From assembly GCA_044432925.1 (NCBI GenBank), contig JAWXUE010000005.1, positions 1 to 49,630 on the forward strand: 49,630 bases of DNA. Reading direction: 5' to 3'. Source of the stretch: JAWXUE01 sp044432925. GTDB lineage: Bacteria > Bacillota_I > Bacilli_A > Acholeplasmatales > Anaeroplasmataceae. Position numbers and translations under genes: made by a program. Every line of letters begins with the position of its first letter. Positions within the stretch are counted from its first letter, which is position 1. The notes beneath the pieces were generated by a model, which worked only from the letters and a program-made list of their open reading frames with translations, ran no database searches and was not told the DNA's origin. This document shows, one piece after another, positions 1 to 9,637 of this stretch.

Positions 1-26
1 ACATAATTAAATCGACAAAGTAGTTG

Positions 27-55
27 TTGACAAAATTGAAAAAATATGTTAATAT
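27..55 (+). promoter_or_regulatory. Housekeeping promoter of rpoB
   Basis: The -35 is TTGACA (27-32) and the -10 is TAATAT (50-55), with a 17-base spacer, a near-consensus sigma-A promoter. The transcript would start near 62. It gives rpoBC its own promoter even if rplJL lie upstream outside the window. Confidence 0.8.
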
Positions 56-123
56 GATTAAATGGTTATTATCGTAATTTTTAACTATAAAACAAAATTT
101 TAATGAAATTAAGGGGTGGCAAT

Positions 124-3100
124 ATGACTGAAATTAATAAAATTAAAGGTAATATTGAAGTAGGAGGTAGCGAACAAAAAGTAAGTATGAAATCGGAAAC
201 GATTATGGAAAAAAATGATACTTATAAAGTTGTTAGATACGGAAAAAAAGCTTATAGAAGAAACTATAGCAAAGTTAGAACTGAGATTGAATTACCAGAT
301 TTAATTGAAATTCAAACAGAATCTTACGCTAAATTTGTCGATACTGGTTTATCAGAATTATTTAGAGATATTTCGCCAATTCAAAATGAAAGCGGAACTT
401 TAAAATTATATTTTGGTGAACATAAATTTGATGATCCTAAATGCGATATTGTTGAATCTAAACAAAGAGATATCAACTATTCTCGTGCGTTAAAAGTAAA
501 AGTTAGGTTAGAAAATGAAGCAAAAGATGGAGAAGTTATTGAAAGAGAATTATTCATGGGTGACTTCCCTTATATGACATCAGTAGGTACATTTGTTGTT
601 AATGGAGCTGAGCGTGTTATTATCAGCCAAATTGTTCGTTCTAGTGGTGTTTACTATTCAAACGAATTAGATAAAAAAACTGGTATCTATAATTATTCAG
701 GTCAAGTTATCCCTACTCGTGGTGCTTGGATTGAATTTGAATCATCTTCAAAAGGTATTTGGTATGGTAAATTAGATAGATCTAAAAAGATTTTAATATC
801 AACATTATTAAGAGCATTTGGTTTATCTTCTAATGAAGAAATCATTGATTTATTTGGTGACTCAACATTCATGCAAACTACATTTGAAAAAGATACTTTC
901 AAAGATACAACAGAAGCTGCTATTGAAGTTTATGCTAAATTACGTTCTGGTGAACAAGTTTTAGTAGAAGGTGCTTTAGAATTAATTGCTAATCGTTTAT
1001 TTGATGATAGAAGATACGACTTACAAGAAGTAGGACGTTATAAATATAATAAAAAATTAGATGTTTTACAAAGAGCTAGAGGAAGTTTCTTAGCTGAATC
1101 AGTAGTTGATTCAAATGGGGAAGTTATTTTAGAAGCAGGAACTAAATTAGAAAATGATCAAATCGAATTATTAAAAAATAATAGAGATGCATTAAGAAAA
1201 GAAGTTGCTGTTTATGAAACAGTTGGAAAAAATAATCCTTTAACTAAAACTTTAACAGTTGCTGAATTATTAGAAAATACTGCAAATGTTTCAAATAGAT
1301 ATTTTAGTGAAGATGTTGCTGATGAAAATGGAGAAATCATTATTAAATCAGGACAAGAATTAAATGCTAAAACTACTCAATTATTAGAAGGTTTATCAAC
1401 TGATGAAATTGTATATGTTTATACAAGACCTGTTGTTGAAATCTTAAAAGTTAAATTATCTCATAATGCAGATGATAAAACATATACAATAATTGGTAAT
1501 GATCAAAAAGAAGATGCTTTAACTGTAACATTATCTGACATCTTTGCTTCTACAAGTTATTTCTTTAACTTATCAGAAACAGAAGGTGAATTAGGAAATT
1601 TAGATGATATTGACCACTTAGGAAATAGACGTTTAAGATTAATTGGAGAATTATTAAAAAATCAATTTAGAATTGGATTCTCTAAGTTAGAAAAAAATAT
1701 CAAAGAACGTATGTCTACAATCCCTGATATTGCTGAGGCAACTCCTCAAACATTAATTAATATTAAACCATTAACTTCATCATTAAAAGAGTTCTTTGGT
1801 TCATCACAATTATCTCAGTTCATGGATCAAATCAATCCATTAGCAGAGTTAACACAAAAAAGACGTATTTCTGCATTAGGTACAGGTGGTATCACAAGAG
1901 ACCGCGCTGGGGTAGAGGTTCGTGACGTTCACCATTCACATTATGGACGTATGTGTCCTATTGAAACTCCTGAGGGACCTTCAATCGGATTAATCACTTC
2001 ATTAGCTACTTACGCTTCAGTTAATAAATATGGATTTATTGAAACTCCTTATTTAAAAGTTATAACAGAAGAAGTTAACGGAAAAGTAATTAGTAAAGTT
2101 ACTGATGAATTAGTTAGATTATCAGCTGATGCTGAAGAAGATTATATCATTGCATCTGCATCTACATTATTAGATAAAGATGGATATATTATTGAAGAAA
2201 ATGTTATTGCTAGAAAAAAAGGTGAACCTGAAATTGTTAAACCACATCAAGTAGATTACATGGATGTATCACCTAAACAAATTATTTCTGCAGCATCAAG
2301 TTGTATTCCGTTCTTAGAACATGATGATGCGTCTCGTGCATTAATGGGTGCGAACATGCAACGTCAAGCAGTACCAATTATTAATCCAGAAGCTCCTATT
2401 GTTGGGACGGGTATGGAATATCATGCTGCTCATGACTGTGGTAGTGCAGTTGTTGCTCAGTGTGATGGTGTAGTTGAGTATGTAGATGCTAAAGTTATTA
2501 CTGTAAAAGAAACTACAGGATTCTTAAAAGATTATAATTTATACCAATATATTCGTTCGAATCAAGATACTGCTATCTTACAAAGACCAATCGTTGAAGT
2601 AGGAGAAGTTATTAATAGAGGAGATATCATTGCTGATGGTCAATCTATGCGTAATGGAGAATTAGCATTAGGTAGAAATGTTAGAATTGGATTTATGACA
2701 TGGGATGGTTATAACTTCGAGGATGCTGTTATTATGAATGAAAACTTAGTAAAAGAAGATGTTTATACTTCTATTCATATCGATGAATATGAAATCGATA
2801 CAAGAGATACTAAGTTAGGTAAAGAAGAAATTACAAGAGAAATTCCAAACGTATCAAATGAAGCTACTAAATTCTTAGATGAAAATGGTATTATCATTAG
2901 AGGTACTGAAGTTAAAGCTGGAGATATATTAGTAGGTAAAGTTACACCTAAAGGTGAAACAGATCCAACTCCAGAAGAAAGATTATTAGCTGCAATCTTT
3001 GGTGAAAAAACTAGAGAAGTTAGAGATACTTCTTTAAGAGTTCCTCATGGATGTGGTGGGATTGTACATTCAGTATTACATTATAAAAAATCAAATGGTG

Positions 3101-3960
3101 ATGAATTACAACCAGGTGTTAATGATGTAATTAGAGTTTATATTGTTAAGAAACGTAAAATCTCTGAAGGAGATAAAATGGCTGGACGTCACGGTAATAA
3201 AGGGGTTATCTCTAGAATTTTACCTGAAGAAGATATGCCATTTACTGCTGATGGAGCACCATTAGATATTATGCTTAACCCACAAGGGGTACCTTCTCGT
3301 ATGAACATCGGTCAGGTGTTAGAAATACATTTAGGTATGGCTGCTAAGAAATTAGGAATTAATGTTGCAACTCCAGTGTTCGACGGATTAACAATGGAAG
3401 AATTAGAAGAAATTATGAGAGAAGCTAACATGTCTACAGATGGTAAGGAAGTTGTTTACGATGGTAGAACAGGTGAAGCGTTCGATAATAATATTTCAGT
3501 TGGTGTTATGTACATGATCAAACTTTCTCACATGGTTGACGATAAGTTACATGCAAGAAGTGTTGGGCCATATACATTAGTAACACAACAACCGATGGGT
3601 GGTAAAGCTCAAAACGGTGGACAACGTTTCGGAGAGATGGAAGTTTGGGCACTTGAAGCATATGGTGCTGCACATACATTAAAAGAGATGTTAACTGTTA
3701 AATCAGATGATATCTTAGGACGTAATAAAGTATTTAGAGCAATTGTAGATGGTGATACTATTCCAGATTCAAGTTTACCTGAATCATTTAGAGTATTAGC
3801 AAGAGAATTACAAGCTTTAGGTATTCATGTAGAATTAATGACTAAAGATGGTGAAAATGAAGTTGCTAAATCGTTAGTTGATGCTGAAGAAGATTATATC
3901 TCTAAGTTTGAACCAACAGAATTTCAACAAGAAGCACCAAAACTAGTAAAAATAGATTAA
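124..3960 (+). CDS. rpoB: RNA polymerase subunit beta
   Basis: Beta subunit of the core RNA polymerase; it forms half of the catalytic cleft and the rifampicin pocket. The start at 124 is chosen because AAGGGGTGG (111-119) lies just upstream; an in-frame ATG at 103 has no ribosome site and would encode the Shine-Dalgarno itself. The product is 1278 residues, longer than the 1193 of B. subtilis. Part of the excess is a duplicated motif: VVDSNGEVILEAG near residue 325 and VADENGEIIIKSG near 396, where Bacillus has one copy. The rifampicin region (SQLSQFMDQINPLAEL, then TQKRRISALG) has Gln where E. coli has His526. The conserved GRMCPIETPEG and KMAGRHGNKGV segments are present. rpoC follows after 16 bases. 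Confidence 0.98.
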   Translation: MTEINKIKGNIEVGGSEQKVSMKSETIMEKNDTYKVVRYGKKAYRRNYSKVRTEIELPDLIEIQTESYAKFVDTGLSELFRDISPIQNESGTLKLYFGEHKFDDPKCDIVESKQRDINYSRALKVKVRLENEAKDGEVIERELFMGDFPYMTSVGTFVVNGAERVIISQIVRSSGVYYSNELDKKTGIYNYSGQVIPTRGAWIEFESSSKGIWYGKLDRSKKILISTLLRAFGLSSNEEIIDLFGDSTFMQTTFEKDTFKDTTEAAIEVYAKLRSGEQVLVEGALELIANRLFDDRRYDLQEVGRYKYNKKLDVLQRARGSFLAESVVDSNGEVILEAGTKLENDQIELLKNNRDALRKEVAVYETVGKNNPLTKTLTVAELLENTANVSNRYFSEDVADENGEIIIKSGQELNAKTTQLLEGLSTDEIVYVYTRPVVEILKVKLSHNADDKTYTIIGNDQKEDALTVTLSDIFASTSYFFNLSETEGELGNLDDIDHLGNRRLRLIGELLKNQFRIGFSKLEKNIKERMSTIPDIAEATPQTLINIKPLTSSLKEFFGSSQLSQFMDQINPLAELTQKRRISALGTGGITRDRAGVEVRDVHHSHYGRMCPIETPEGPSIGLITSLATYASVNKYGFIETPYLKVITEEVNGKVISKVTDELVRLSADAEEDYIIASASTLLDKDGYIIEENVIARKKGEPEIVKPHQVDYMDVSPKQIISAASSCIPFLEHDDASRALMGANMQRQAVPIINPEAPIVGTGMEYHAAHDCGSAVVAQCDGVVEYVDAKVITVKETTGFLKDYNLYQYIRSNQDTAILQRPIVEVGEVINRGDIIADGQSMRNGELALGRNVRIGFMTWDGYNFEDAVIMNENLVKEDVYTSIHIDEYEIDTRDTKLGKEEITREIPNVSNEATKFLDENGIIIRGTEVKAGDILVGKVTPKGETDPTPEERLLAAIFGEKTREVRDTSLRVPHGCGGIVHSVLHYKKSNGDELQPGVNDVIRVYIVKKRKISEGDKMAGRHGNKGVISRILPEEDMPFTADGAPLDIMLNPQGVPSRMNIGQVLEIHLGMAAKKLGINVATPVFDGLTMEELEEIMREANMSTDGKEVVYDGRTGEAFDNNISVGVMYMIKLSHMVDDKLHARSVGPYTLVTQQPMGGKAQNGGQRFGEMEVWALEAYGAAHTLKEMLTVKSDDILGRNKVFRAIVDGDTIPDSSLPESFRVLARELQALGIHVELMTKDGENEVAKSLVDAEEDYISKFEPTEFQQEAPKLVKID

Positions 3961-3976
3961 TTTAGGAGGAACCGTA

Positions 3977-6900
3977 ATGAGTAGCAAATTTAAACATATT
4001 AAAATTCGTCTTGCGTCTCCAGAAGAAATTCTTTCTTGGAGTCGTGGGGAAGTAAAAAAACACGAAACTATTAATTATCGTACATTAAAACCAGAACCAG
4101 ATGGATTATTCTGTGAAAAAATCTTTGGACCTATGAAAGATTATCAATGTGCTTGTGGTAAAGCAAAAAGAAATAGTGACCGCGGTCAAAAGTGTGAAAA
4201 ATGTGGTGTTGAAATAACTGAATCGAAAGTAAGACGTGAAAGAATGGGGCATATCCAATTGGCTAGCCCTGTTGTACACGTTTGGTACTTAAAAAACAGT
4301 CCTTCTAGAATAGCTGTATTATTAGACTTAAAAGCTAAAGATTTAGACGAAGTAGTTTACTTAGCTTCTTACATCGTAATTGATCCAGGAAAACCTGGGG
4401 AAACACATTTAGTTAAAAAACAAATTCTTTCTGAACAAGAATATAATTTATGTCAACAAAAATATGGTAATAGTTTCTTAGCATTAACTGGTGCTGAGGC
4501 TGTTAAAAAATTATTACAAGAAGTTGATTTAGAAAAAGAAAGAACTCATTTAAGAAAAAGATTAAATACATCTTCAAAACAAAAACGTGATAAAATCATT
4601 AAACGTTTAGAAGTTGTTGAATCATTATACAATTCGGATAATAAACCAGAATGGATGGTATTAGAAACTTTACCAGTTATTCCACCTGATTTAAGACCAA
4701 TGGTACAATTAGATGGTGGTAGATTTGCTACTACTGACTTAAATGACTTATATAGAAGAATCTTAAACCGTAATAACCGTTTAAAAAGACAATTCGACCA
4801 ACATGCTCCTCATTTAATTACTAAAAATGAGAAACGTATGTTACAAGAAGCTGTTGATTCTTTAATCGATAACTCTAAACGCGGTAAAAAAGCAGCAACT
4901 GAAAAAAATAGAAGTTTAAAAAGTTTATCAGATATGTTACGTGGTAAACAAGGACGTTTCCGTCAAAACTTACTAGGTAAACGTGTAGATTACTCTGGAC
5001 GTTCAGTTATCGTTGTTGGGCCGGACTTAAAAATGTATGAGTGTGGTATTCCAAGAGCAATGGCAGTTATTTTATTCAAACCATTTATTATTAGACAATT
5101 AATCGAAATTGATAAAATGTCAATCTCAAGTGCTAAATCAGCTATTGATAATTTAACTTCAAGAGTTTGGGAAATCTTAGAAGTAGTTGCTAAAGAGCAT
5201 CCAGTTTTATTAAACCGTGCTCCTACACTACATAGATTAGGTATCCAAGCATTCGAACCTAAATTAATTGATGGTAAAGCAATTAGACTACATCCACTTG
5301 TTACTACAGCATTCAATGCTGACTTTGACGGTGACCAAATGGCAGTCCATTTACCTTTATCACCAGAAGCGCAAGCAGAGGCTAGATTATTAATGTTAGC
5401 TTCTAACAATATCCTTAACCCTAAAGATGGTAAACCAGTTGTTACTCCATCTCAAGATATGGTATTAGGAAACTATTATTTAACTATGGAAAAAATCGGA
5501 TTACCTAATGAAGGTCATTTCTATTCAAGTTATGAAGAAGCTTATTTAGCTTATAAAAATCATGAAATTGAATTACATACTAGAATTTTCCTTGAAGCTA
5601 GAACTATTAGTGAAACTAAATTCACTGATGTTCAATTAGATAAATTCATTTTAACTACTTTAGGAAAAATGATTTTCAACTCGGTATTACCTGTTGAATT
5701 ACCATATTTAAATGAACCAACAAAACAAAATATCATTGTTACAAATGATACAAACTTCCTAGATAAAACTAAATCAGAATTTTATGATGATTATAAAGCA
5801 ATGTTAGCAAGACCTGCAGCAAATCCTTTTAGTAAAAAATTCTTAAGTTTAATTATCTCTGAAATATTCAAAAAATTCCAAATTAGTGAAACATCTAAAA
5901 TTCTAGATCATTTAAAAGACTTAGGATTTAAATATTCTACTTTATCAGGAATTACAATTTCTGCTAAAGACGTAATCGTATTAGAAGAAAAACAAACTTT
6001 AATTAAACAATCAGAAGCAAAAATTGATAAAATCAATGTTTTATTCGAAAATGGTTTATTAACAACTGCTGAGCGTAAAAACTTAATAACAGATGAATGG
6101 ACAGATACTCGTTCTGAAATTCAAGATAAACTATGGAAAGAATTAATTAAACATAAAGAAAATCATATCTTCATGATGGCTGATTCAGGTGCCCGTGGTT
6201 CTACATCAAACTTCTCACAATTAGCTGGGATGCGTGGACTAATGAACAACACATCTGGTCAAGTAATGGAAATTCCAGTAAAAGCAAACTTCTTAGAGGG
6301 ATTAACTGTATCAGAATTCTTTATCTCTACACATGGTGCGAGAAAAGGTTCTACGGATACTGCCTTAAAAACAGCTGAGTCAGGATACTTAACTAGACGT
6401 TTAGTTGACGTTTCTCAAGATGTTATTATCGATCAAGTAGATTGCGGTACTGAAAAATCATTCTTAATGCAAGATATATCATCTGCTGATGGTGTAGTTG
6501 TTGAATTATTTGATAGAATCGTAGGTAGATTTGCTGGGAAAGATGTTGTTTCTAAAGATGGTGAAGTTATCGTTGCTAGAAATGAATATATTACTAATGA
6601 ATTAGCTGCTGATATTATCTCTAATGGTATAACTAGCGTTTATATTAGATCTAACTTAACTTGTGACTCAAGATATGGTGTTTGTATGAAATGTTACGGA
6701 CGTAACCTAGCAACAAATAACATCGTTGAGGTTGGAGAAGCTGTAGGTACTATTGCTGCTCAATCAATCGGAGAACCAGGTACACAGTTAACGATGCGTA
6801 CTTTCCATACAGGAGGGGTGGCATCAACTGCGGATATTACACAAGGGTTACCACGTATTCAAGAGTTATTTGAAGCACGTAATCCAAAAGGTAAAGCTGT

Positions 6901-7678
6901 TATTTCTGAAATTAACGGTACAATCAAATCTATAGATCGCCAAAAAAATGGTATTCGTGTTATTGTTAAAAATAACTTATCAATTGGTGGAGAAGAATAT
7001 GAATATGTATTAGATCAAACTGCTGAATTAACAATTTCAAAAGGTGATCAAGTTTATCAAGGTCAAAGATTAATGAAAGGTAGTATCGCTCCACGTGAAT
7101 TATTACGTGTTACTGATGCTGAAACTACTCAAAAATATATTATTGAAGAAGTTCAAAAAGTATATTGTGCTCAAGGGGTGGAAATCTCAGATAAGCATAT
7201 AGAAATTATTGTTCGTCAAATGATGAAGAAAATTACTATTGTTACTCAAGGGGATACAATGTTATTACCTGGTAGTGAGTTATCAATTCATGAGTTCAAA
7301 GAATCAAACAAAAACATCTTTATGGATGTTATGAATAATAATGCAAAAGAATTTGCTGTGGGTAGACCTGTTTTATTAGGTATCACTAGAGCTGCATTAA
7401 AATCAGAATCGTTCTTATCAGCTTGTTCATTCCAAGAAACAACGCGTGTATTAACAGATGCTGCTATTAGAGGGAAAATTGACCCATTATACGGATTAAA
7501 AGAAAACGTAATAATTGGTGGATTAATTCCAGCTGGTACAGGTATCTTAGAAGAAGATACATTCGAATGTGAAAAAGATGAAATAGATGATGATTTCAAT
7601 AATGAATATGATGTTACTTTTGCTGAAAACTTAATTGATTCAGATTATCAATTATATTCTCAAGACGATATTATTTAA
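3977..7678 (+). CDS. rpoC: RNA polymerase subunit beta'
   Basis: Catalytic beta' subunit of RNA polymerase, 1233 residues (B. subtilis 1199). The N-terminal zinc-binding cysteines are seen as CACGK and CEKCG, and the magnesium-binding catalytic loop as NADFDGDQM. The trigger-loop and bridge-helix region (SNFSQLAGMRGLM and MRTFHTGGVAS) is intact. The C terminus ends in an acidic tail of about 40 residues rich in Asp and Glu. The start at ATG 3977 follows a strong TAGGAGGA site and lies 16 bases after rpoB, so both are made from one mRNA that ends at the terminator at 7687-7719. Confidence 0.98.
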   Translation: MSSKFKHIKIRLASPEEILSWSRGEVKKHETINYRTLKPEPDGLFCEKIFGPMKDYQCACGKAKRNSDRGQKCEKCGVEITESKVRRERMGHIQLASPVVHVWYLKNSPSRIAVLLDLKAKDLDEVVYLASYIVIDPGKPGETHLVKKQILSEQEYNLCQQKYGNSFLALTGAEAVKKLLQEVDLEKERTHLRKRLNTSSKQKRDKIIKRLEVVESLYNSDNKPEWMVLETLPVIPPDLRPMVQLDGGRFATTDLNDLYRRILNRNNRLKRQFDQHAPHLITKNEKRMLQEAVDSLIDNSKRGKKAATEKNRSLKSLSDMLRGKQGRFRQNLLGKRVDYSGRSVIVVGPDLKMYECGIPRAMAVILFKPFIIRQLIEIDKMSISSAKSAIDNLTSRVWEILEVVAKEHPVLLNRAPTLHRLGIQAFEPKLIDGKAIRLHPLVTTAFNADFDGDQMAVHLPLSPEAQAEARLLMLASNNILNPKDGKPVVTPSQDMVLGNYYLTMEKIGLPNEGHFYSSYEEAYLAYKNHEIELHTRIFLEARTISETKFTDVQLDKFILTTLGKMIFNSVLPVELPYLNEPTKQNIIVTNDTNFLDKTKSEFYDDYKAMLARPAANPFSKKFLSLIISEIFKKFQISETSKILDHLKDLGFKYSTLSGITISAKDVIVLEEKQTLIKQSEAKIDKINVLFENGLLTTAERKNLITDEWTDTRSEIQDKLWKELIKHKENHIFMMADSGARGSTSNFSQLAGMRGLMNNTSGQVMEIPVKANFLEGLTVSEFFISTHGARKGSTDTALKTAESGYLTRRLVDVSQDVIIDQVDCGTEKSFLMQDISSADGVVVELFDRIVGRFAGKDVVSKDGEVIVARNEYITNELAADIISNGITSVYIRSNLTCDSRYGVCMKCYGRNLATNNIVEVGEAVGTIAAQSIGEPGTQLTMRTFHTGGVASTADITQGLPRIQELFEARNPKGKAVISEINGTIKSIDRQKNGIRVIVKNNLSIGGEEYEYVLDQTAELTISKGDQVYQGQRLMKGSIAPRELLRVTDAETTQKYIIEEVQKVYCAQGVEISDKHIEIIVRQMMKKITIVTQGDTMLLPGSELSIHEFKESNKNIFMDVMNNNAKEFAVGRPVLLGITRAALKSESFLSACSFQETTRVLTDAAIRGKIDPLYGLKENVIIGGLIPAGTGILEEDTFECEKDEIDDDFNNEYDVTFAENLIDSDYQLYSQDDII

Positions 7679-7686
7679 TAAATATA

Positions 7687-7719
7687 AATACGCTTAGTAT
7701 AAACTAGGCGTATTTTTTT
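7687..7719 (+). terminator. Intrinsic terminator after rpoC
   Basis: A 12-bp stem (7687-7698 with 7703-7714, one G-U pair) closes a four-base loop and runs into TTTTTTT. It ends the rpoBC transcript, about 10 bases after the rpoC stop. Confidence 0.9.
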
Positions 7720-7723
7720 ATAT

Positions 7724-7761
7724 AAAAAAAGCACTTATAAAAGTATCTCTCTTTTAGTGCT
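7724..7761 (-). terminator. Intrinsic terminator of the lacI-family gene
   Basis: On the minus strand AGCACT and AGTGCT pair, with an inner AAAAG/CTTTT extension and a small bulge, followed by seven U residues (plus-strand A run 7724-7730). It overlaps the stop codon of the regulator and lies back to back with the rpoC terminator. Confidence 0.75.
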
Positions 7762-8697
7762 TTCTCTTTTTATCAATTCTGTTGTAATTATTTTATCGTT
7801 TATATCTTCATGATTTATTATTGAATCTAATGTATTAACAGCAGATTCACCTATCTTCTCTACAGGATAATCAATAGAAGTTAACGCTGGGAAGATTAAT
7901 GTTGAAAATGGAGAATTATCATATCCTATCATACAACATTCTTTTGGGATATTAATTTTTAATTGTTGTAAAATTGTTGTTACAGGTATAGCGATTAAAT
8001 CACTTGTTGTGTAAATACCATCGAAATTAGAATTTTTTAAAAAGTCATATAATGAAAGTTTGTTAATATTAGTATCAACATTTAATGATGTTAATTTAAT
8101 ATTATTCAGTTTAATAGTTTGAACAAAAGTTTTATATTTGTTAATATCATCGTTTGTATATTTAACTAATAATACATTTTTACAATTATTATCAATCAAT
8201 TCTTGTGCTGCATTAGTTACAGCTAAACTATTATTTATCTTAATTGATGGTATATTATCATTTATTTTAAAGTCTATACTAACCATAGGTTTTTTAAGAG
8301 ATATAAAGTCTACTATTGAATTTATTTCTTCTGTTAATATAATTCCATCAACATCATATTTAATAAATAAATCTAAATAAAACTTCTCTAATGATTGAGA
8401 ATTTCTTGTAATCCCAAGTAAAGTTTTATAACCATTTTCTTTACATTGTTGTTGTATTGAGTCTACTAATTTACTAGCAGTAGTAGATGGTATTGTATTT
8501 ATAATAATACCTATTGTCTTTTTAGAATGATCATCAAATTCATTATTTTGATTATTAGGAAAATAATTTAAATCCTCTATTGCTTTAGTTATAGTTTCTT
8601 TTGTATCTTTATGTACGTATCCATTATTGTTAATAACTCTAGAAACTGTTGTTACACTAACATTTGCTCTTAATGCTACATCTTTTATCGTTGACAT
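7735..8697 (-). CDS. LacI/GalR-family transcriptional regulator
   Basis: DNA-binding repressor of the LacI/GalR family, 320 residues, normal length. Residues 1-50 form the LacI helix-turn-helix and hinge: TIKDVALRANVSVTTVSRVIN. The rest is the periplasmic-binding-protein-like ligand domain, with typical segments DGIILT, DGIYTTSDLIAIPV and GYDNSPFS near the C terminus. The ATG at 8697 follows AAGGAGTG on the minus strand. No sugar-use genes are adjacent, so its ligand cannot be inferred. It is divergent from the operon at 8837-11136, and the 139-base gap holds both promoters, so cross-control of that operon is possible but unproven. Closely related paralogues such as CcpA cannot be excluded, but the sequence is not CcpA-like beyond the family core. 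Confidence 0.93.
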   Translation of the reverse strand: MSTIKDVALRANVSVTTVSRVINNNGYVHKDTKETITKAIEDLNYFPNNQNNEFDDHSKKTIGIIINTIPSTTASKLVDSIQQQCKENGYKTLLGITRNSQSLEKFYLDLFIKYDVDGIILTEEINSIVDFISLKKPMVSIDFKINDNIPSIKINNSLAVTNAAQELIDNNCKNVLLVKYTNDDINKYKTFVQTIKLNNIKLTSLNVDTNINKLSLYDFLKNSNFDGIYTTSDLIAIPVTTILQQLKINIPKECCMIGYDNSPFSTLIFPALTSIDYPVEKIGESAVNTLDSIINHEDINDKIITTELIKRESTKREILL

Positions 8698-8719
8698 TTT
8701 AACACTCCTTTTTTTGGAT

Positions 8720-8748
8720 ATTATAGTATATTAGTTAATAGAAACAAA
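8720..8748 (-). promoter_or_regulatory. Probable promoter of the lacI-family gene
   Basis: On the minus strand a perfect TATAAT (plus-strand 8720-8725) has a weak TTGTTT-like -35 about 16-17 bases upstream. An imperfect CG-centred palindrome, ACAAATCGAATTTTGT, overlaps the -35 side (from about 8744) and could be a LacI-type operator, but its arms are offset by two bases. Confidence 0.5.
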
Positions 8749-8785
8749 TCGAATTTTGTCACTAAAATATAATTTAAAATCTTAA

Positions 8786-8814
8786 TTGCAATATATTGTT
8801 TATATTGATATAAT
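8786..8814 (+). promoter_or_regulatory. Promoter of the macrodomain-sirtuin operon
   Basis: TTGCAA (8786-8791), a 17-base spacer and TATAAT (8809-8814), with an upstream TG giving an extended -10 (TGATATAAT). It drives the three-gene operon that starts at 8837. Confidence 0.75.
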
Positions 8815-8836
8815 TTAAGAATAAGGAAGTGGAAAT

Positions 8837-9637
8837 ATGAAACAAAATGAAATGAAATTTATTAAACCGTTCAAAGAAGATATCGCTATTGAAACAATAG
8901 AAAATCTATTAAATGGTGAGAAAGATAAGGAATTAGAAGAAGAGTTATCTATATTAAAAACAATTAATATAGGTGAGCAAGTTGTATACTTTGAATTATC
9001 AAATACATACTTAAATATAAATGTTTTTCATAATATAACTTTAGATGGGAACACTTTTGATTATATTTTAATAGATAATAATTTTATTTGTAGTATAACA
9101 TGTATGAATATTCAAGAAGATTACGAGATGAATGAGTATGGTGAGATATTTATATCAAATGAAAGTATAGGAAATCCATTTATAGCATCAAGAGAAAAAT
9201 TAAAATACTTAGAAGATTTATTAACAACTAATAAACTTATAAACGATATAGAGTTTATATCATTAATTGTTAATACAAATAAAAAGGCTGTTAAAAAGCG
9301 TTGTACAGCACCCGAGTATATAACTAAGCATTTTATTAACTCAGATGATTTAACGTGTGTATTAAGCGAATTAGATAGTGAAAAAAGAAAAAATGTTATT
9401 AAAGATAAAATGATTTCTAAAATCAATGAATTTATTTTAAATAATGATAATCCTATTATAAAAGATTATGAGTTCATTAAAGAACCTAGTCTACTACAAA
9501 ATGCTAAAGAAGAATTTTCAAATAAGTTTAATCAATTTAAAAAGTTTTCTATTAAAACAAATGAAAAATTAGAAAAATATACAACACAAATAAGTAAAGA
9601 AATATTTGAAACAATAGAGGAAGATGATAATGATTAA
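8837..9637 (+). CDS. Unrecognised protein, first gene of the macrodomain-SirTM operon
   Basis: A 266-residue soluble protein that I do not recognise with confidence. No signal peptide or membrane segment is seen. The N-terminal half contains GEQVVYFELSNTYLNINVF, then LDGNTFDYILIDNNFICSI and a short acidic stretch. The spacing faintly resembles the start of the NERD nuclease-like domain (GE, then hydrophobic-D-hydrophobic), but the Glu-x-Lys catalytic pattern is absent, so it would be a dead version if related at all. The C-terminal third is charged and probably helical or coiled coil. The start is supported by AAGGAAGTGG. It overlaps the next gene by 8 bases, which implies co-translation with the zinc macrodomain and SirTM, so it may be a target or partner of ADP-ribosylation. 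That link is inference from position only. Confidence 0.85.
   Translation: MKQNEMKFIKPFKEDIAIETIENLLNGEKDKELEEELSILKTINIGEQVVYFELSNTYLNINVFHNITLDGNTFDYILIDNNFICSITCMNIQEDYEMNEYGEIFISNESIGNPFIASREKLKYLEDLLTTNKLINDIEFISLIVNTNKKAVKKRCTAPEYITKHFINSDDLTCVLSELDSEKRKNVIKDKMISKINEFILNNDNPIIKDYEFIKEPSLLQNAKEEFSNKFNQFKKFSIKTNEKLEKYTTQISKEIFETIEEDDND

Noticed and set aside
4990..5409. Minus-strand open frame of 139 codons inside rpoC
   Set aside because: It is the antisense shadow of the conserved catalytic region; no ribosome site and no recognisable protein.
8742..8760. Possible LacI-type operator between the divergent genes
   Set aside because: The palindrome is imperfect with arms offset by two bases; kept only as a remark.
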